A DNA stretch of 16,835 bases from an uncultured Lachnospiraceae bacterium (GCA_945787485.1 CALZHV010000026.1:1-16835), one strand, 5' to 3'; numbered from the stretch's first letter, positions 7,613-14,184 are shown. Numbers and translations: made by a program. The notes: generated by a model not told the origin, from the sequence alone.

Positions 7613-7819
7613 ATGTCAAAAAAGAATGAGACATCACCTGCTCTTAAAAGAAGTTGGTTTCAGGAATTAAAAGCCGAATTTGGCAAAATTGTGTGGCCAG
7701 CAAAGGATGCTTTGATACGTGAATCAATAGTTGTCCTTATATCCTCAGTAGCATTAGGTTTTCTCATTGCCGGCGTAGACTGGGCTTGGGAATATGTAAT
7801 GAAACTTATAGTTGGATAA
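7613..7819 (+). CDS. secE: Preprotein translocase subunit SecE
   Basis: The 68-residue product is the small single-span form of SecE, the subunit that stabilises SecY in the protein-export channel. The amphipathic segment SWFQELKAEFGKIVWPAKDA (14-33) with its K-x-x-W-P signature precedes one membrane span (about 40-60, VVLISSVALGFLIAGVDWAW). AAGGAG stands about eight bases before the ATG. It lies 11 bases after rpmG and 13 before nusG, the conserved order. Confidence 0.97.
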   Translation: MSKKNETSPALKRSWFQELKAEFGKIVWPAKDALIRESIVVLISSVALGFLIAGVDWAWEYVMKLIVG

Positions 7820-7832
7820 GGTAGGTGTATAT

Positions 7833-8420
7833 ATGTCAGAAATAGTAGAAAACAACACTACTGTTACTGCTCCTGTTGCTACTAATAACAAACAAGAGGG
7901 TGGCGACGAGGCAAGATGGTATGTTGTTCATACCTACTCAGGTTATGAGAACAAAGTAAAAAATGATATCGAAAAGACAATAGAAAACAGAAAACTTGAA
8001 GAACAGATACTTGAAGTTGCTGTTCCTGTACAGGATGTTGTAGAGATGAAGAACGGCGTTAAGAAGACTGTTTCAAGAAAGATTTGTCCGGGCTATGTTC
8101 TTATTAATATGTTTATGAACGATGTTACATGGTATGTAGTTCGTAATACAAGAGGTGTTACAGGCTTTGTTGGACCAGAGTCAAAGCCGGTACCGCTTAC
8201 TGACAGCGAGATGCGTACATTGGGCATCAATGTAACAAAGAATGTAGAGATAGATGTTAAGGTTGGCGATATGATAAAGGTTGTAACCGGAGCATGGGAC
8301 GGAAACAGTGGCCCTGTCAAAGCTGTTAACGAAAACAAGCAGTCTATTACCATCGATGTTGATATTTTTGGTAGAGCTACATCTGTTGAAATTGCATTTA
8401 CTGATATTGAAAAGATTTAG
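7833..8420 (+). CDS. nusG: Transcription termination/antitermination factor NusG
   Basis: The 195-residue factor binds RNA polymerase and modulates pausing and termination. The NGN domain starts at ARWYVVHTYSGYENKV (27-42) and includes SRKICPGYVLINM (about 80-93). The C-terminal KOW domain runs from VGDMIKVVTGAWDGNSGPV to FGRATSVEIAF. A polar extension of about 26 residues precedes the NGN domain. The ATG at 7833 was chosen; a TTG at 7812 in the same frame overlaps secE and has no reason to be used. The ribosome site is a modest AGGTAGGTG. NusG sits in its normal place between secE and rplK. Confidence 0.96.
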   Translation: MSEIVENNTTVTAPVATNNKQEGGDEARWYVVHTYSGYENKVKNDIEKTIENRKLEEQILEVAVPVQDVVEMKNGVKKTVSRKICPGYVLINMFMNDVTWYVVRNTRGVTGFVGPESKPVPLTDSEMRTLGINVTKNVEIDVKVGDMIKVVTGAWDGNSGPVKAVNENKQSITIDVDIFGRATSVEIAFTDIEKI

Positions 8421-8449
8421 TGATGTGCCCATATAAGGGTAGATAGTGA

Positions 8450-8477
8450 GTGGAAGGGTATCCCCCGTTATAACCAC
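8450..8477 (+). promoter_or_regulatory. Candidate L1-binding hairpin upstream of rplK
   Basis: GTGG (8450-8453) pairs with CCAC (8474-8477), and GGG-TAT-CCC forms an inner stem, leaving a one-sided loop of about seven bases on the 3' side. A related 28-base element precedes rplA (9083-9110; 21 of 28 positions identical). L1 is known to repress the L11-L1 operon by binding its mRNA in E. coli; that this is such a site is inferred from place, shape and duplication. Confidence 0.5.
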
Positions 8478-8501
8478 AATATGTTTAGGAGGTACGCTAT
8501 A

Positions 8502-8927
8502 ATGGCGAAGAAAGTAGAAGGATATATTAAATTACAGATTCCTGCAGGTAAGGCAACTCCTGCACCACCTGTTGGTCCTGCACTTGGACAGCATGGTGTA
8601 AACATTGTACAGTTCACAAAGGAATTCAACGCAAGAACTGCAGATCAGGGAGACCTTATAATCCCTGTTGTTATTACAGTTTACGCTGATAAGAGCTTTA
8701 GCTTTGTTACTAAGACTCCACCAGCAGCAGTTTTACTTAAGAAGGCGTGCGGCCTTAAGTCAGCTTCTGCTGTACCTAACAAGCAAAAAGTTGCTAAGAT
8801 TTCAAAGGCTAAGATCCAGGAGATCGCAGAGCTTAAGATGCCGGATTTAAATGCTGCATCACTCGAAGCTGCAATGAGCATGATCGCCGGAACAGCTCGT
8901 TCAATGGGAATTGAAGTTGAAGATTAA
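8502..8927 (+). CDS. rplK: 50S ribosomal protein L11
   Basis: The 141-residue product is L11, which binds 23S rRNA at the GTPase-associated centre and contacts elongation factors. The N-terminal signature is complete: IKLQIPAGKATPAPPVGPAL (9-28), then GQHGVNIVQFTKEFN. The C-terminal RNA-binding domain (about 70-141) ends with MIAGTARSMGIEVED. The ATG at 8502 has AGGAGGT at 8488-8494; an in-frame ATG at 8481 lies before that site and is unlikely. The gene has its normal length and place. Two 75-bp repeats begin three bases after its stop codon. Confidence 0.98.
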   Translation: MAKKVEGYIKLQIPAGKATPAPPVGPALGQHGVNIVQFTKEFNARTADQGDLIIPVVITVYADKSFSFVTKTPPAAVLLKKACGLKSASAVPNKQKVAKISKAKIQEIAELKMPDLNAASLEAAMSMIAGTARSMGIEVED

Positions 8928-8930
8928 TAA

Positions 8931-9084
8931 AGCACGCGCCAATAAAGTCGAACTTCGTTCGAGGGCGCATGCGTAGGCAATTCGCTAACGCGAATCACAA
9001 TAAGTTAGGAGCACGCGCCAATAAAGTCGAACTTCGTTCGAGGGCGCATGCGTAGGCAATTCGCTAACGCGAATCACAATAAGT
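8931..9084 (+). repeat. Two identical 75-bp hairpin repeats between rplK and rplA
   Basis: Copies at 8931-9005 and 9010-9084 are identical and separated by TAGG. Each copy folds into a large stem, GCACGCGCC with GGCGCATGC (8932-8940/8964-8972), enclosing TCGAAC-TTC-GTTCGA (8948-8962). A second hairpin ATTCGC-TAAC-GCGAAT follows (8980-8995). The repeat is much richer in G+C than its surroundings and has no open reading frame. It resembles a REP-like palindromic element, here in tandem inside a ribosomal protein operon. Confidence 0.85.
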
Positions 9085-9110
9085 GGGAGGGTCGCTCCCG
9101 ATAATACCAC
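9083..9110 (+). promoter_or_regulatory. Candidate L1-binding hairpin upstream of rplA
   Basis: GTGG (9083-9086) pairs with CCAC (9107-9110) around an inner GGGAG/CTCCC-type stem, with GATAATA unpaired on the 3' side. It ends exactly where the AGGAGG ribosome site starts (9111), so protein binding here could block translation. It resembles the element before rplK and overlaps the last two bases of the second 75-bp repeat. Confidence 0.5.
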
Positions 9111-9129
9111 AGGAGGTAATATTTTAATT

Positions 9130-9819
9130 ATGAAAAAGGGTAAGAGATATTCAGAAGCTGCAAAGCTTATTGAAAAAACAAATTTATATGACTTAGAAGA
9201 GGCTGTATCTTTAGTAAAGAAATCAGCAAGTGCAAAGTTTGATGAGACAATCGAAGCTCACTTAAGACTTGGTGTTGACGGTCGTCATGCAGATCAGCAG
9301 GTTCGTGGTGCAGTTGTACTTCCACACGGAACAGGTAAGAGTGTAAAGGTTCTCGTATTCGCTAAGGGTGCTAAGGTTGACGAAGCACTTGCAGCAGGAG
9401 CTGATTACGCTGGTGGCGATGAGCTTGTACCAAAGATTCAGAATGATGGCTGGTTAGATTTTGATGTTGTTGTAGCTACACCTGATATGATGGGTGTTGT
9501 TGGTCGTTTAGGACGTGTACTTGGACCAAAGGGTCTCATGCCTAATCCAAAGGCCGGTACAGTAACTATGGATGTTACTAAGGCTATCAACGATATTAAG
9601 GCTGGTAAGATTGAGTACAGACTTGATAAGTCAAACATTATCCATGTGCCAATTGGAAAGGCTTCTTTCTCAGAGGAGCAGTTAACAGACAACTTCCAGA
9701 CTTTAATAGATGCTGTTATTAAGGCTAAGCCTTCAGCTGCAAAGGGTCAGTACCTCAAGAGCGTAGTTATCGCTTCAACAATGGGACCTGGCGTTAAGAT
9801 TAATACAGCTAAGTACTAA
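9130..9819 (+). CDS. rplA: 50S ribosomal protein L1
   Basis: The 229-residue product is L1, which forms the mobile L1 stalk at the ribosomal E site and in well-studied bacteria also represses its own operon. The start MKKGKRYSEAAKLIEKTNLY, the GRLGRVLGPKGLMPNPKAGT signature (about 125-144) and the C-terminal KGQYLKSV...GPGVKI are typical. Length is normal. The AGGAGG at 9111-9116 is 13 bases before the ATG, longer than the usual 5-9; no better in-frame ATG, GTG or TTG exists between. It is the last gene of the operon, followed at once by a terminator; rplJ and rplL, which often come next, are absent. Confidence 0.98.
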   Translation: MKKGKRYSEAAKLIEKTNLYDLEEAVSLVKKSASAKFDETIEAHLRLGVDGRHADQQVRGAVVLPHGTGKSVKVLVFAKGAKVDEALAAGADYAGGDELVPKIQNDGWLDFDVVVATPDMMGVVGRLGRVLGPKGLMPNPKAGTVTMDVTKAINDIKAGKIEYRLDKSNIIHVPIGKASFSEEQLTDNFQTLIDAVIKAKPSAAKGQYLKSVVIASTMGPGVKINTAKY

Positions 9820-9839
9820 GACTTGATAATTTGCAAGAC

Positions 9840-9868
9840 AAAAAAGCCACTACTTGTAGTGGTTTTTT
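9840..9868 (+). terminator. Terminator of the rpmG-rplA operon
   Basis: CCACTA-CTTG-TAGTGG forms the stem and loop, flanked by A6 upstream and followed by six T. It lies 20 bases after the rplA stop and is a typical rho-independent terminator. Confidence 0.9.
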
Positions 9869-9959
9869 GTTTGCAAAAAAATAAAAAAATCAAATGGTTA
9901 AATCATTTATTTATATATAATATATGGCATAATGTTCAAAGTTATATAAATAGAGATAA

Positions 9960-9996
9960 TATTATTGTTGATTTTAACAACAAATAATAGTAAAAT
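9960..9996 (+). promoter_or_regulatory. Promoter and overlapping inverted repeat of the carrier-protein cassette
   Basis: TTGATT (9968-9973), a 17-base spacer and TAAAAT (9991-9996) form a plausible sigma-A promoter. An inverted repeat, TATTATTGTTG (9960-9970) and CAACAAATAATA (9978-9989, one extra A), covers the -35 and spacer. That is the position of a repressor operator. The regulator is not in the window. Confidence 0.5.
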
Positions 9997-10008
9997 TAAA
10001 GAGATTAG

Positions 10009-10045
10009 TAGCAGGCAGATGTTTGTGTTCTAACATAGGCTGCTA
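10009..10045 (+). promoter_or_regulatory. Structured leader of the carrier-protein mRNA
   Basis: TAGCAG (10009-10014) pairs with CTGCTA (10040-10045), enclosing an inner ATGTT/AACAT stem (10019-10023/10032-10036). It lies between the predicted transcription start and the ribosome site. There is no T-run, so it is more likely an RNA-stability or translation-control element than a terminator. It matches no riboswitch I recognise. Confidence 0.4.
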
Positions 10046-10070
10046 TATTTTATATAAGGGGGTACATCTA

Positions 10071-10316
10071 ATGGAAAAAGACCAGATATTAACAAAGTTA
10101 GAAGAAGTAATAAATAGTGTTATGCCGGAGATAGAAGACGTTAATTTCACATCTTCTATTACAGAGATATATGGTGTTAACTCAGTGTCATTGATAAGAT
10201 TAATTGTAGCAGTAGAAAGCAAATTTGATATTTCTTTCACTGATTATGAATTGGCACTTTCATCATATGCAACATTTGCTGATTTAGCAGCAGTAATTGA
10301 AGAAAAATTAGCATAA
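10071..10316 (+). CDS. Stand-alone acyl/peptidyl carrier protein
   Basis: The 81-residue acidic, helical product has the carrier-protein fold. The attachment site is YGVNSVSLIRLIVAVESKF (34-52), where Ser38 would receive the 4'-phosphopantetheine arm. The usual Asp before that serine is Asn37 here, and the next residue is Val rather than Leu or Met. These differences and the isolated setting argue against it being the fatty-acid AcpP. The ATG at 10071 has AAGGGGGT seven bases upstream; an in-frame ATG at 10023 lies within the leader hairpin and is unlikely. A BtrH-like gene follows 18 bases after the stop and a phosphopantetheinyl transferase after that, suggesting a dedicated carrier system. 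The carried group is unknown. Confidence 0.88.
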   Translation: MEKDQILTKLEEVINSVMPEIEDVNFTSSITEIYGVNSVSLIRLIVAVESKFDISFTDYELALSSYATFADLAAVIEEKLA

Positions 10317-10334
10317 TATTGGGAGGTACATAAA

Positions 10335-11390
10335 ATGGCTGATATGAAAAAATTACCGGTAACTTATCCTATGATTACATCATGGCAGTGGCATGCAACA
10401 TTATTTTCTATTCTTTCAAATGACGAAAATGCAAAGAAATGGATTTTCAGTAACTATATTCAGCTCCGTTGTTATAATATTCAGGAGATATTTACAGGAG
10501 ACGATATGCTTCTTATGGACATGATGCCGGGAAGCAGTTCAATGAAGCAGTGTCCATATCTTGTATTTTCACTTCTCACAAAACAGCAGATTGAAAGCTA
10601 TTGTGGAAATATTATTGATTTCATTATCAAGACAATCGACTTAAACGGATATGTTTATGGTGTATTTGACGAAGCAAAGATTTTGTGTGATGCGGATGTT
10701 GATTATAAATTCCCACACGAGCTTTTCATTTACGGATATAACAGAGATGAAGAGATATTCTATGTAGGAGATTTTACATTCCAGGATCACTATTCATACA
10801 ATACTGTAAGCTTCTCAGATCTTGAAAGAGGTTATGAGGTTATTACTTCACAGGATGACCATGTATTTAAGGATGATTACAAGGGTGGTAGAGGACTTTA
10901 CGTAGTAATGAAGAATACCGATTCAGTGTGCTACGACGTTGATATTGAACTTATTAAGACTACACTTTATGAGTATCTTAATTCGATTGATACAAAAGAT
11001 CACTTCCGTATGCTTCGTAACAGATTTGATGATACAATTTTTGGTATAAAAGTATATGACAAGGTTCTTGAACAGATAGATAAGCAGTTACATGCAGACG
11101 AGCCTGACTTTGATATAAGAGCATTGCATGTAATGTATGACCACAAGGTTCTGATGTATGAGAGAATTAAGTATCTTATGAAAAATGGATATTTAAAGTA
11201 CAATCAGGATACACTTGATGAATATGAAACAGTTGTAACTAACATGCTTACAGCTAGAAATCTTCTTGTTAGAATTTCTATTACAAATGAAATTGAGTCA
11301 GCGGTAAGATTTAAGAAATATCTTGATGCTGCCAAAGAAAAGGAAATCGGATTATTATTCAGAATTCTTGCAGAATTAGAGGAAGGTTAA
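10335..11390 (+). CDS. BtrH-N-like protein, partner of the carrier protein
   Basis: The 351-residue cytoplasmic product appears related to the N-terminal domain of BtrH, a cysteine-peptidase-like acyltransferase that moves an acyl group from a carrier protein during butirosin synthesis. The support is FPHELFIYGYNRDEEIFYVGDF (127-148 approximately), with His128 and Asp146 in the places of the family's His and Asp, then NTVSFSDLERGYE (156-168). The N-terminal segment YPMITSWQWHATLFSIL (11-27), where the family's cysteine would be expected, has no cysteine. Residues 200-350 are mostly helical and not recognised. GGGAGG stands nine bases before the ATG. The short gap from the carrier gene indicates one transcript. 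It may be an inactive or altered transferase, or a docking protein; the family call is a judgement from motif pattern only. Confidence 0.6.
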   Translation: MADMKKLPVTYPMITSWQWHATLFSILSNDENAKKWIFSNYIQLRCYNIQEIFTGDDMLLMDMMPGSSSMKQCPYLVFSLLTKQQIESYCGNIIDFIIKTIDLNGYVYGVFDEAKILCDADVDYKFPHELFIYGYNRDEEIFYVGDFTFQDHYSYNTVSFSDLERGYEVITSQDDHVFKDDYKGGRGLYVVMKNTDSVCYDVDIELIKTTLYEYLNSIDTKDHFRMLRNRFDDTIFGIKVYDKVLEQIDKQLHADEPDFDIRALHVMYDHKVLMYERIKYLMKNGYLKYNQDTLDEYETVVTNMLTARNLLVRISITNEIESAVRFKKYLDAAKEKEIGLLFRILAELEEG

Positions 11391-11410
11391 TAAAAGCTTT
11401 TAAGCGATAT

Positions 11411-11447
11411 GTAAGAGGCTGTCGTGAGGCGGCCTCTTATAATTTTT
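11411..11447 (+). terminator. Possible weak terminator between the BtrH-like and transferase genes
   Basis: TAAGAGGC (11412-11419) pairs with GCCTCTTA (11432-11439), followed by TAATTTTT. The stem is strong and the T-run short, so it may only reduce read-through into the next gene. Confidence 0.5.
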
Positions 11448-11467
11448 AAACAATGGGGTGTCACGTT

Positions 11468-12256
11468 TTGGGAAAATTGCAGCTTGTTGCTACAAAAACG
11501 GAATACGATGAGAAAGTAGCCGGTAAAGAAAACGGACTGTTTAAAACTGTTGAATTATTTGAGTGTGATAGAGTCAGGGTTATTGTTTTTGAAGTGGATG
11601 CTGACTATGCCATGGCACACTATGATGAGCTTTTGGGTGGCTTGTACAAGCAAAGACAGGCGGCGGTAAGAAAATTAAAAGTAGATTCTCCGAAAGCTAT
11701 GAGTATTGCAGCAGGTTATGCACTGCAATATGTTATAAAGGAACAGCTTGGATTAGAAGCGGAAGATATAATAATTGAAACAGAACAAAATGGAAAGCCG
11801 CATATAAGAGAACACAAAGACTTCATATATAATATGTCGCATTCCGGCGGATATGTTGCGGTTGCTTACGTTGTTGCTGATAATGACGGTGATGCGCACG
11901 GTGATGCAAAGCATAGAAATCCGGTGTATAGTGCAGTTGACCAAATGCTTATTAAGTCTATCGGGATAGACATTGAAGCAATGCGGAGTTATTCAATATC
12001 GGTTGCGAAAAGATGTTTTCTTGGTGAAGAATATGATTATATTTTGCGGGCAGATGAAGATGAACAGTCAAAGAGGTTTTTTGAGATATGGACTATGAAG
12101 GAATGTTACCTTAAGATGAAGGGAACCGGAATTAATGTTCCGATGAACAGCTTTTTGACTAATCCGATAGATAAAATTATTAAAGATGAAAATAATATAT
12201 ACGAATGTATAAGACACGATACAGATAAATATATTCTGTCGATGGTGATGGAATAA
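11468..12256 (+). CDS. 4'-phosphopantetheinyl transferase, Sfp type
   Basis: The product (about 262 residues) would attach the phosphopantetheine arm of coenzyme A to a carrier-protein serine. NGKPHI (108-113) and NMSHSGGYVAVAYV (122-135) match the family's substrate-binding region. GIDIE (166-170, Asp168 and Glu170) binds Mg, and FEIWTMKECYLKMKG (205-219) carries the W-x-x-K-E-x-x-x-K signature with Glu212 and Lys216. The stretch between SHSG and GIDIE is longer than usual, with a polar Asp/His-rich insert at about 136-155. TTG at 11468 is preferred: GGGGTG lies seven bases before it, while the in-frame ATG at 11453 has no ribosome site. The neighbouring carrier protein is the obvious substrate, though it could also modify others in the cell. 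Confidence 0.9.
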   Translation: MGKLQLVATKTEYDEKVAGKENGLFKTVELFECDRVRVIVFEVDADYAMAHYDELLGGLYKQRQAAVRKLKVDSPKAMSIAAGYALQYVIKEQLGLEAEDIIIETEQNGKPHIREHKDFIYNMSHSGGYVAVAYVVADNDGDAHGDAKHRNPVYSAVDQMLIKSIGIDIEAMRSYSISVAKRCFLGEEYDYILRADEDEQSKRFFEIWTMKECYLKMKGTGINVPMNSFLTNPIDKIIKDENNIYECIRHDTDKYILSMVME

Positions 12257-12281
12257 AATCAGATTAAATAGGGAGAATACG

Positions 12282-13769
12282 ATGAAGATAGGTTTTGACA
12301 ACGACAAATATTTAAAAATGCAATCTGAACACATAAGTGAACGTATAGCACAGTTTGACAACAAGCTGTATCTTGAATTTGGCGGTAAGCTTTTTGATGA
12401 TTATCATGCATCAAGAGTATTGCCGGGATTTAAACCGGATTCAAAGCTTCAGATGCTTCTTCAGCTTAAAGATCAGGCTGAAATTGTTATTGTTATAAGT
12501 GCTGAAGATATCGAGGAAAATAAAATTCGTGGCGATTACGGTATAACATATGATATGGATGTTTTGCGACTTATTGATTCATTCAAGGGCGTTGGATTGT
12601 TTGTAGGGAGCGTTTGTCTTACAAAATTTGCCGGACAGCCGGGGGCTGAGCTTTTTCAGAAGAGATTGGCTGAGCTTGGTATAAAATCATATCGACATTA
12701 TAAAATTCCGGGATATCCAAGTGACGTGGTAAAAATTGTAAGTGATGAAGGCTATGGCAAAAATGATTATATCGAAACGGAACGTCCCCTTGTAGTAATT
12801 ACTGCACCGGGCCCGGGAAGCGGAAAAATGGCTACATGTCTTTCGCAGCTTTACCATGAGCATAAGCGTGGTGTTGATGCCGGCTATGCTAAGTTTGAAA
12901 CATTTCCTATTTGGAATTTACCGCTTAAGCATCCTGTTAATTTGGCATACGAGGCAGCTACAGCTGATTTGAATGATCTTAATATGATTGATCCGTTCCA
13001 TTTGGAGGAGTATGGTGTAACAACAGTAAATTATAACCGTGATATAGAAATATTCCCTGTTGTAAATGCTATGTTTGAACTAATTTATGGTTCAAATCCG
13101 TACAAATCACCTACTGACATGGGTGTAAATATGGCAGGAAAATGTATAGTTGATGATGAGGTGTGTCGACGTGCATCTGAGCAGGAGATAATCAGAAGAT
13201 ATTACAAGTGCCTTTGTGAGAAAAAAAGAATGGGACAGGCTAAGGATGACTTGTATAAATTAGAACTTTTGATGAAACAGGCAGGAATAAGCACAAGTGA
13301 CCGTAAGGTTGTTGCTGCAGCATTGCTTAAAGAGGCTGCGACAGGAAATCCTGCAGCTGCAATAGAGCTTCCTGACGGAACAATCGTAACAGGAAGAACA
13401 AGTGACCTTCTCGGTGCATCATGTTCAGCAATTTTAAATGCGGTAAAGGTTCTTGCAGGTATTGATGATGAAGTGAAGCTTATATCGCCAAATGCCATTG
13501 CACCTATTCAGAGCCTTAAGATTGATTATCTTGGAAGCAGAAATCCAAGACTTCACATAGATGAGATTCTTATCGCGTTGTCTTCTACAGCAGCTGACAG
13601 TGAACTTGCAAAGCTGGCAATGGAGCAGTTGCCAAAATTAAAGGGCTGTGAAGCTCATTCGTCTGTTCTCTTGTCTTCGGTAGATGAGCAGATGTTCAAA
13701 AGGCTTGGTATAAATCTTACATGTGAGCCAAGATACGAACAGGATGACAGAATGTATCACAAGCATTAA
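12282..13769 (+). CDS. UPF0371 (DUF1846) family protein
   Basis: The 495-residue protein belongs to the widely conserved UPF0371 family, recognised from its opening MKIGFDNDKYLKMQSEHI, full length and overall sequence character. A glycine-rich, P-loop-like motif APGPGSGKMATC (175-186) suggests nucleotide or phosphate binding. No signal peptide or membrane span is present. The biochemical role has not been established to my knowledge. GGGAG stands just upstream of the ATG, 25 bases after the phosphopantetheinyl transferase stop. It may therefore be co-transcribed with that gene, but its broad distribution suggests it is not part of the carrier cassette. Confidence 0.9.
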   Translation: MKIGFDNDKYLKMQSEHISERIAQFDNKLYLEFGGKLFDDYHASRVLPGFKPDSKLQMLLQLKDQAEIVIVISAEDIEENKIRGDYGITYDMDVLRLIDSFKGVGLFVGSVCLTKFAGQPGAELFQKRLAELGIKSYRHYKIPGYPSDVVKIVSDEGYGKNDYIETERPLVVITAPGPGSGKMATCLSQLYHEHKRGVDAGYAKFETFPIWNLPLKHPVNLAYEAATADLNDLNMIDPFHLEEYGVTTVNYNRDIEIFPVVNAMFELIYGSNPYKSPTDMGVNMAGKCIVDDEVCRRASEQEIIRRYYKCLCEKKRMGQAKDDLYKLELLMKQAGISTSDRKVVAAALLKEAATGNPAAAIELPDGTIVTGRTSDLLGASCSAILNAVKVLAGIDDEVKLISPNAIAPIQSLKIDYLGSRNPRLHIDEILIALSSTAADSELAKLAMEQLPKLKGCEAHSSVLLSSVDEQMFKRLGINLTCEPRYEQDDRMYHKH

Positions 13770-13775
13770 AATATC

Positions 13776-13804
13776 TTGACAAAATATAAATTGTGTTATA
13801 CAAT
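13776..13804 (+). promoter_or_regulatory. Promoter of tRNA-Arg
   Basis: TTGACA (13776-13781), a 17-base spacer and TACAAT (13799-13804) form a near-consensus promoter. It ends 25 bases before the mature tRNA 5' end. Confidence 0.8.
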
Positions 13805-13829
13805 AACTTCTGCTGTTAATAATGCAGAT

Positions 13830-13903
13830 GCGACAGTAGCTCAGCTGGATAGAGCACTTGGCTACGGACCAAGGTGTCGGGGGTTCGAATCCTCTCTGTC
13901 GCA
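13830..13903 (+). tRNA. tRNA-Arg (anticodon ACG)
   Basis: The 74-base gene folds into a full cloverleaf. The acceptor stem is GCGACAG/CTGTCGC, the D stem GCTC/GAGC, and the anticodon stem CTTGG/CCAAG. The anticodon loop is CTACGGA and a GTTCGAA T-loop follows. The anticodon ACG would be deaminated to ICG to read CGU, CGC and CGA. The 3' CCA is not encoded. A strong promoter and a terminator show it is a single-gene unit. Confidence 0.97.
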
Positions 13904-13905
13904 TT

Positions 13906-13937
13906 AAAAAATCGGTTCATATGAACCGATTTTTTTA
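13906..13937 (+). terminator. Terminator of tRNA-Arg
   Basis: A perfect palindrome pairs ATCGGTTCAT with ATGAACCGAT (13911-13930), flanked by A5 and followed by seven T. It starts three bases after the tRNA end and, being symmetric, could work on both strands. Confidence 0.9.
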
Positions 13938-14066
13938 TGTAATTAAATAACACAATTCTGAAGTTATAAAAACATAATATAAACATCATATTATTAAGTA
14001 AAAATGTATATTTAAAATATGGATACCATATTGTCATGCCATGATTTTATATTTAAATTATGAAAA

Positions 14067-14095
14067 TAAAAAAAACAGCTTCATAGAAGCTGTTT
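14067..14095 (-). terminator. Terminator of tRNA-Gln
   Basis: On the minus strand AAACAGCTTC and GAAGCTGTTT (10 bp, loop of three) are followed by a T-run. The hairpin begins six bases after the mature 3' end of tRNA-Gln. Confidence 0.85.
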
Positions 14096-14100
14096 AGAAG

Positions 14101-14172
14101 CTGGGCTACAAGGATTCGAACCTTGAAATGCTGGAGTCAGAGTCCAGTGCCTTACCATTTGGCGATAGCCCA
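14101..14172 (-). tRNA. tRNA-Gln (anticodon CTG)
   Basis: The 72-base gene folds with acceptor stem TGGGCTA/TAGCCCA, discriminator G, anticodon stem CTGGA/TCCAG with loop CTCTGAC, and T-loop GTTCGAA. The anticodon CTG reads CAG. The first base T paired to A in the acceptor stem is typical of tRNA-Gln. The 3' CCA is not encoded. The gene converges on tRNA-Arg, with both terminators between them. Confidence 0.96.
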
Positions 14173-14184
14173 TCACAAGACGTA

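Noticed and set aside
8931..9084. A CRISPR array.
   Set aside because: There are only two copies, the spacer between them is four bases, and no cas genes are present.
13941..14066. AT-rich stretch between the two tRNA terminators with a small ATATGG/CCATAT hairpin and repeated TATATTTAAA.
   Set aside because: The pairing and repeats are short and expected in such AT-rich sequence; no gene or regulatory role can be supported.
13830..14172. tRNA genes as an integration site for a mobile element.
   Set aside because: No integrase gene, no duplicated tRNA 3' end and no phage-like genes are seen nearby.
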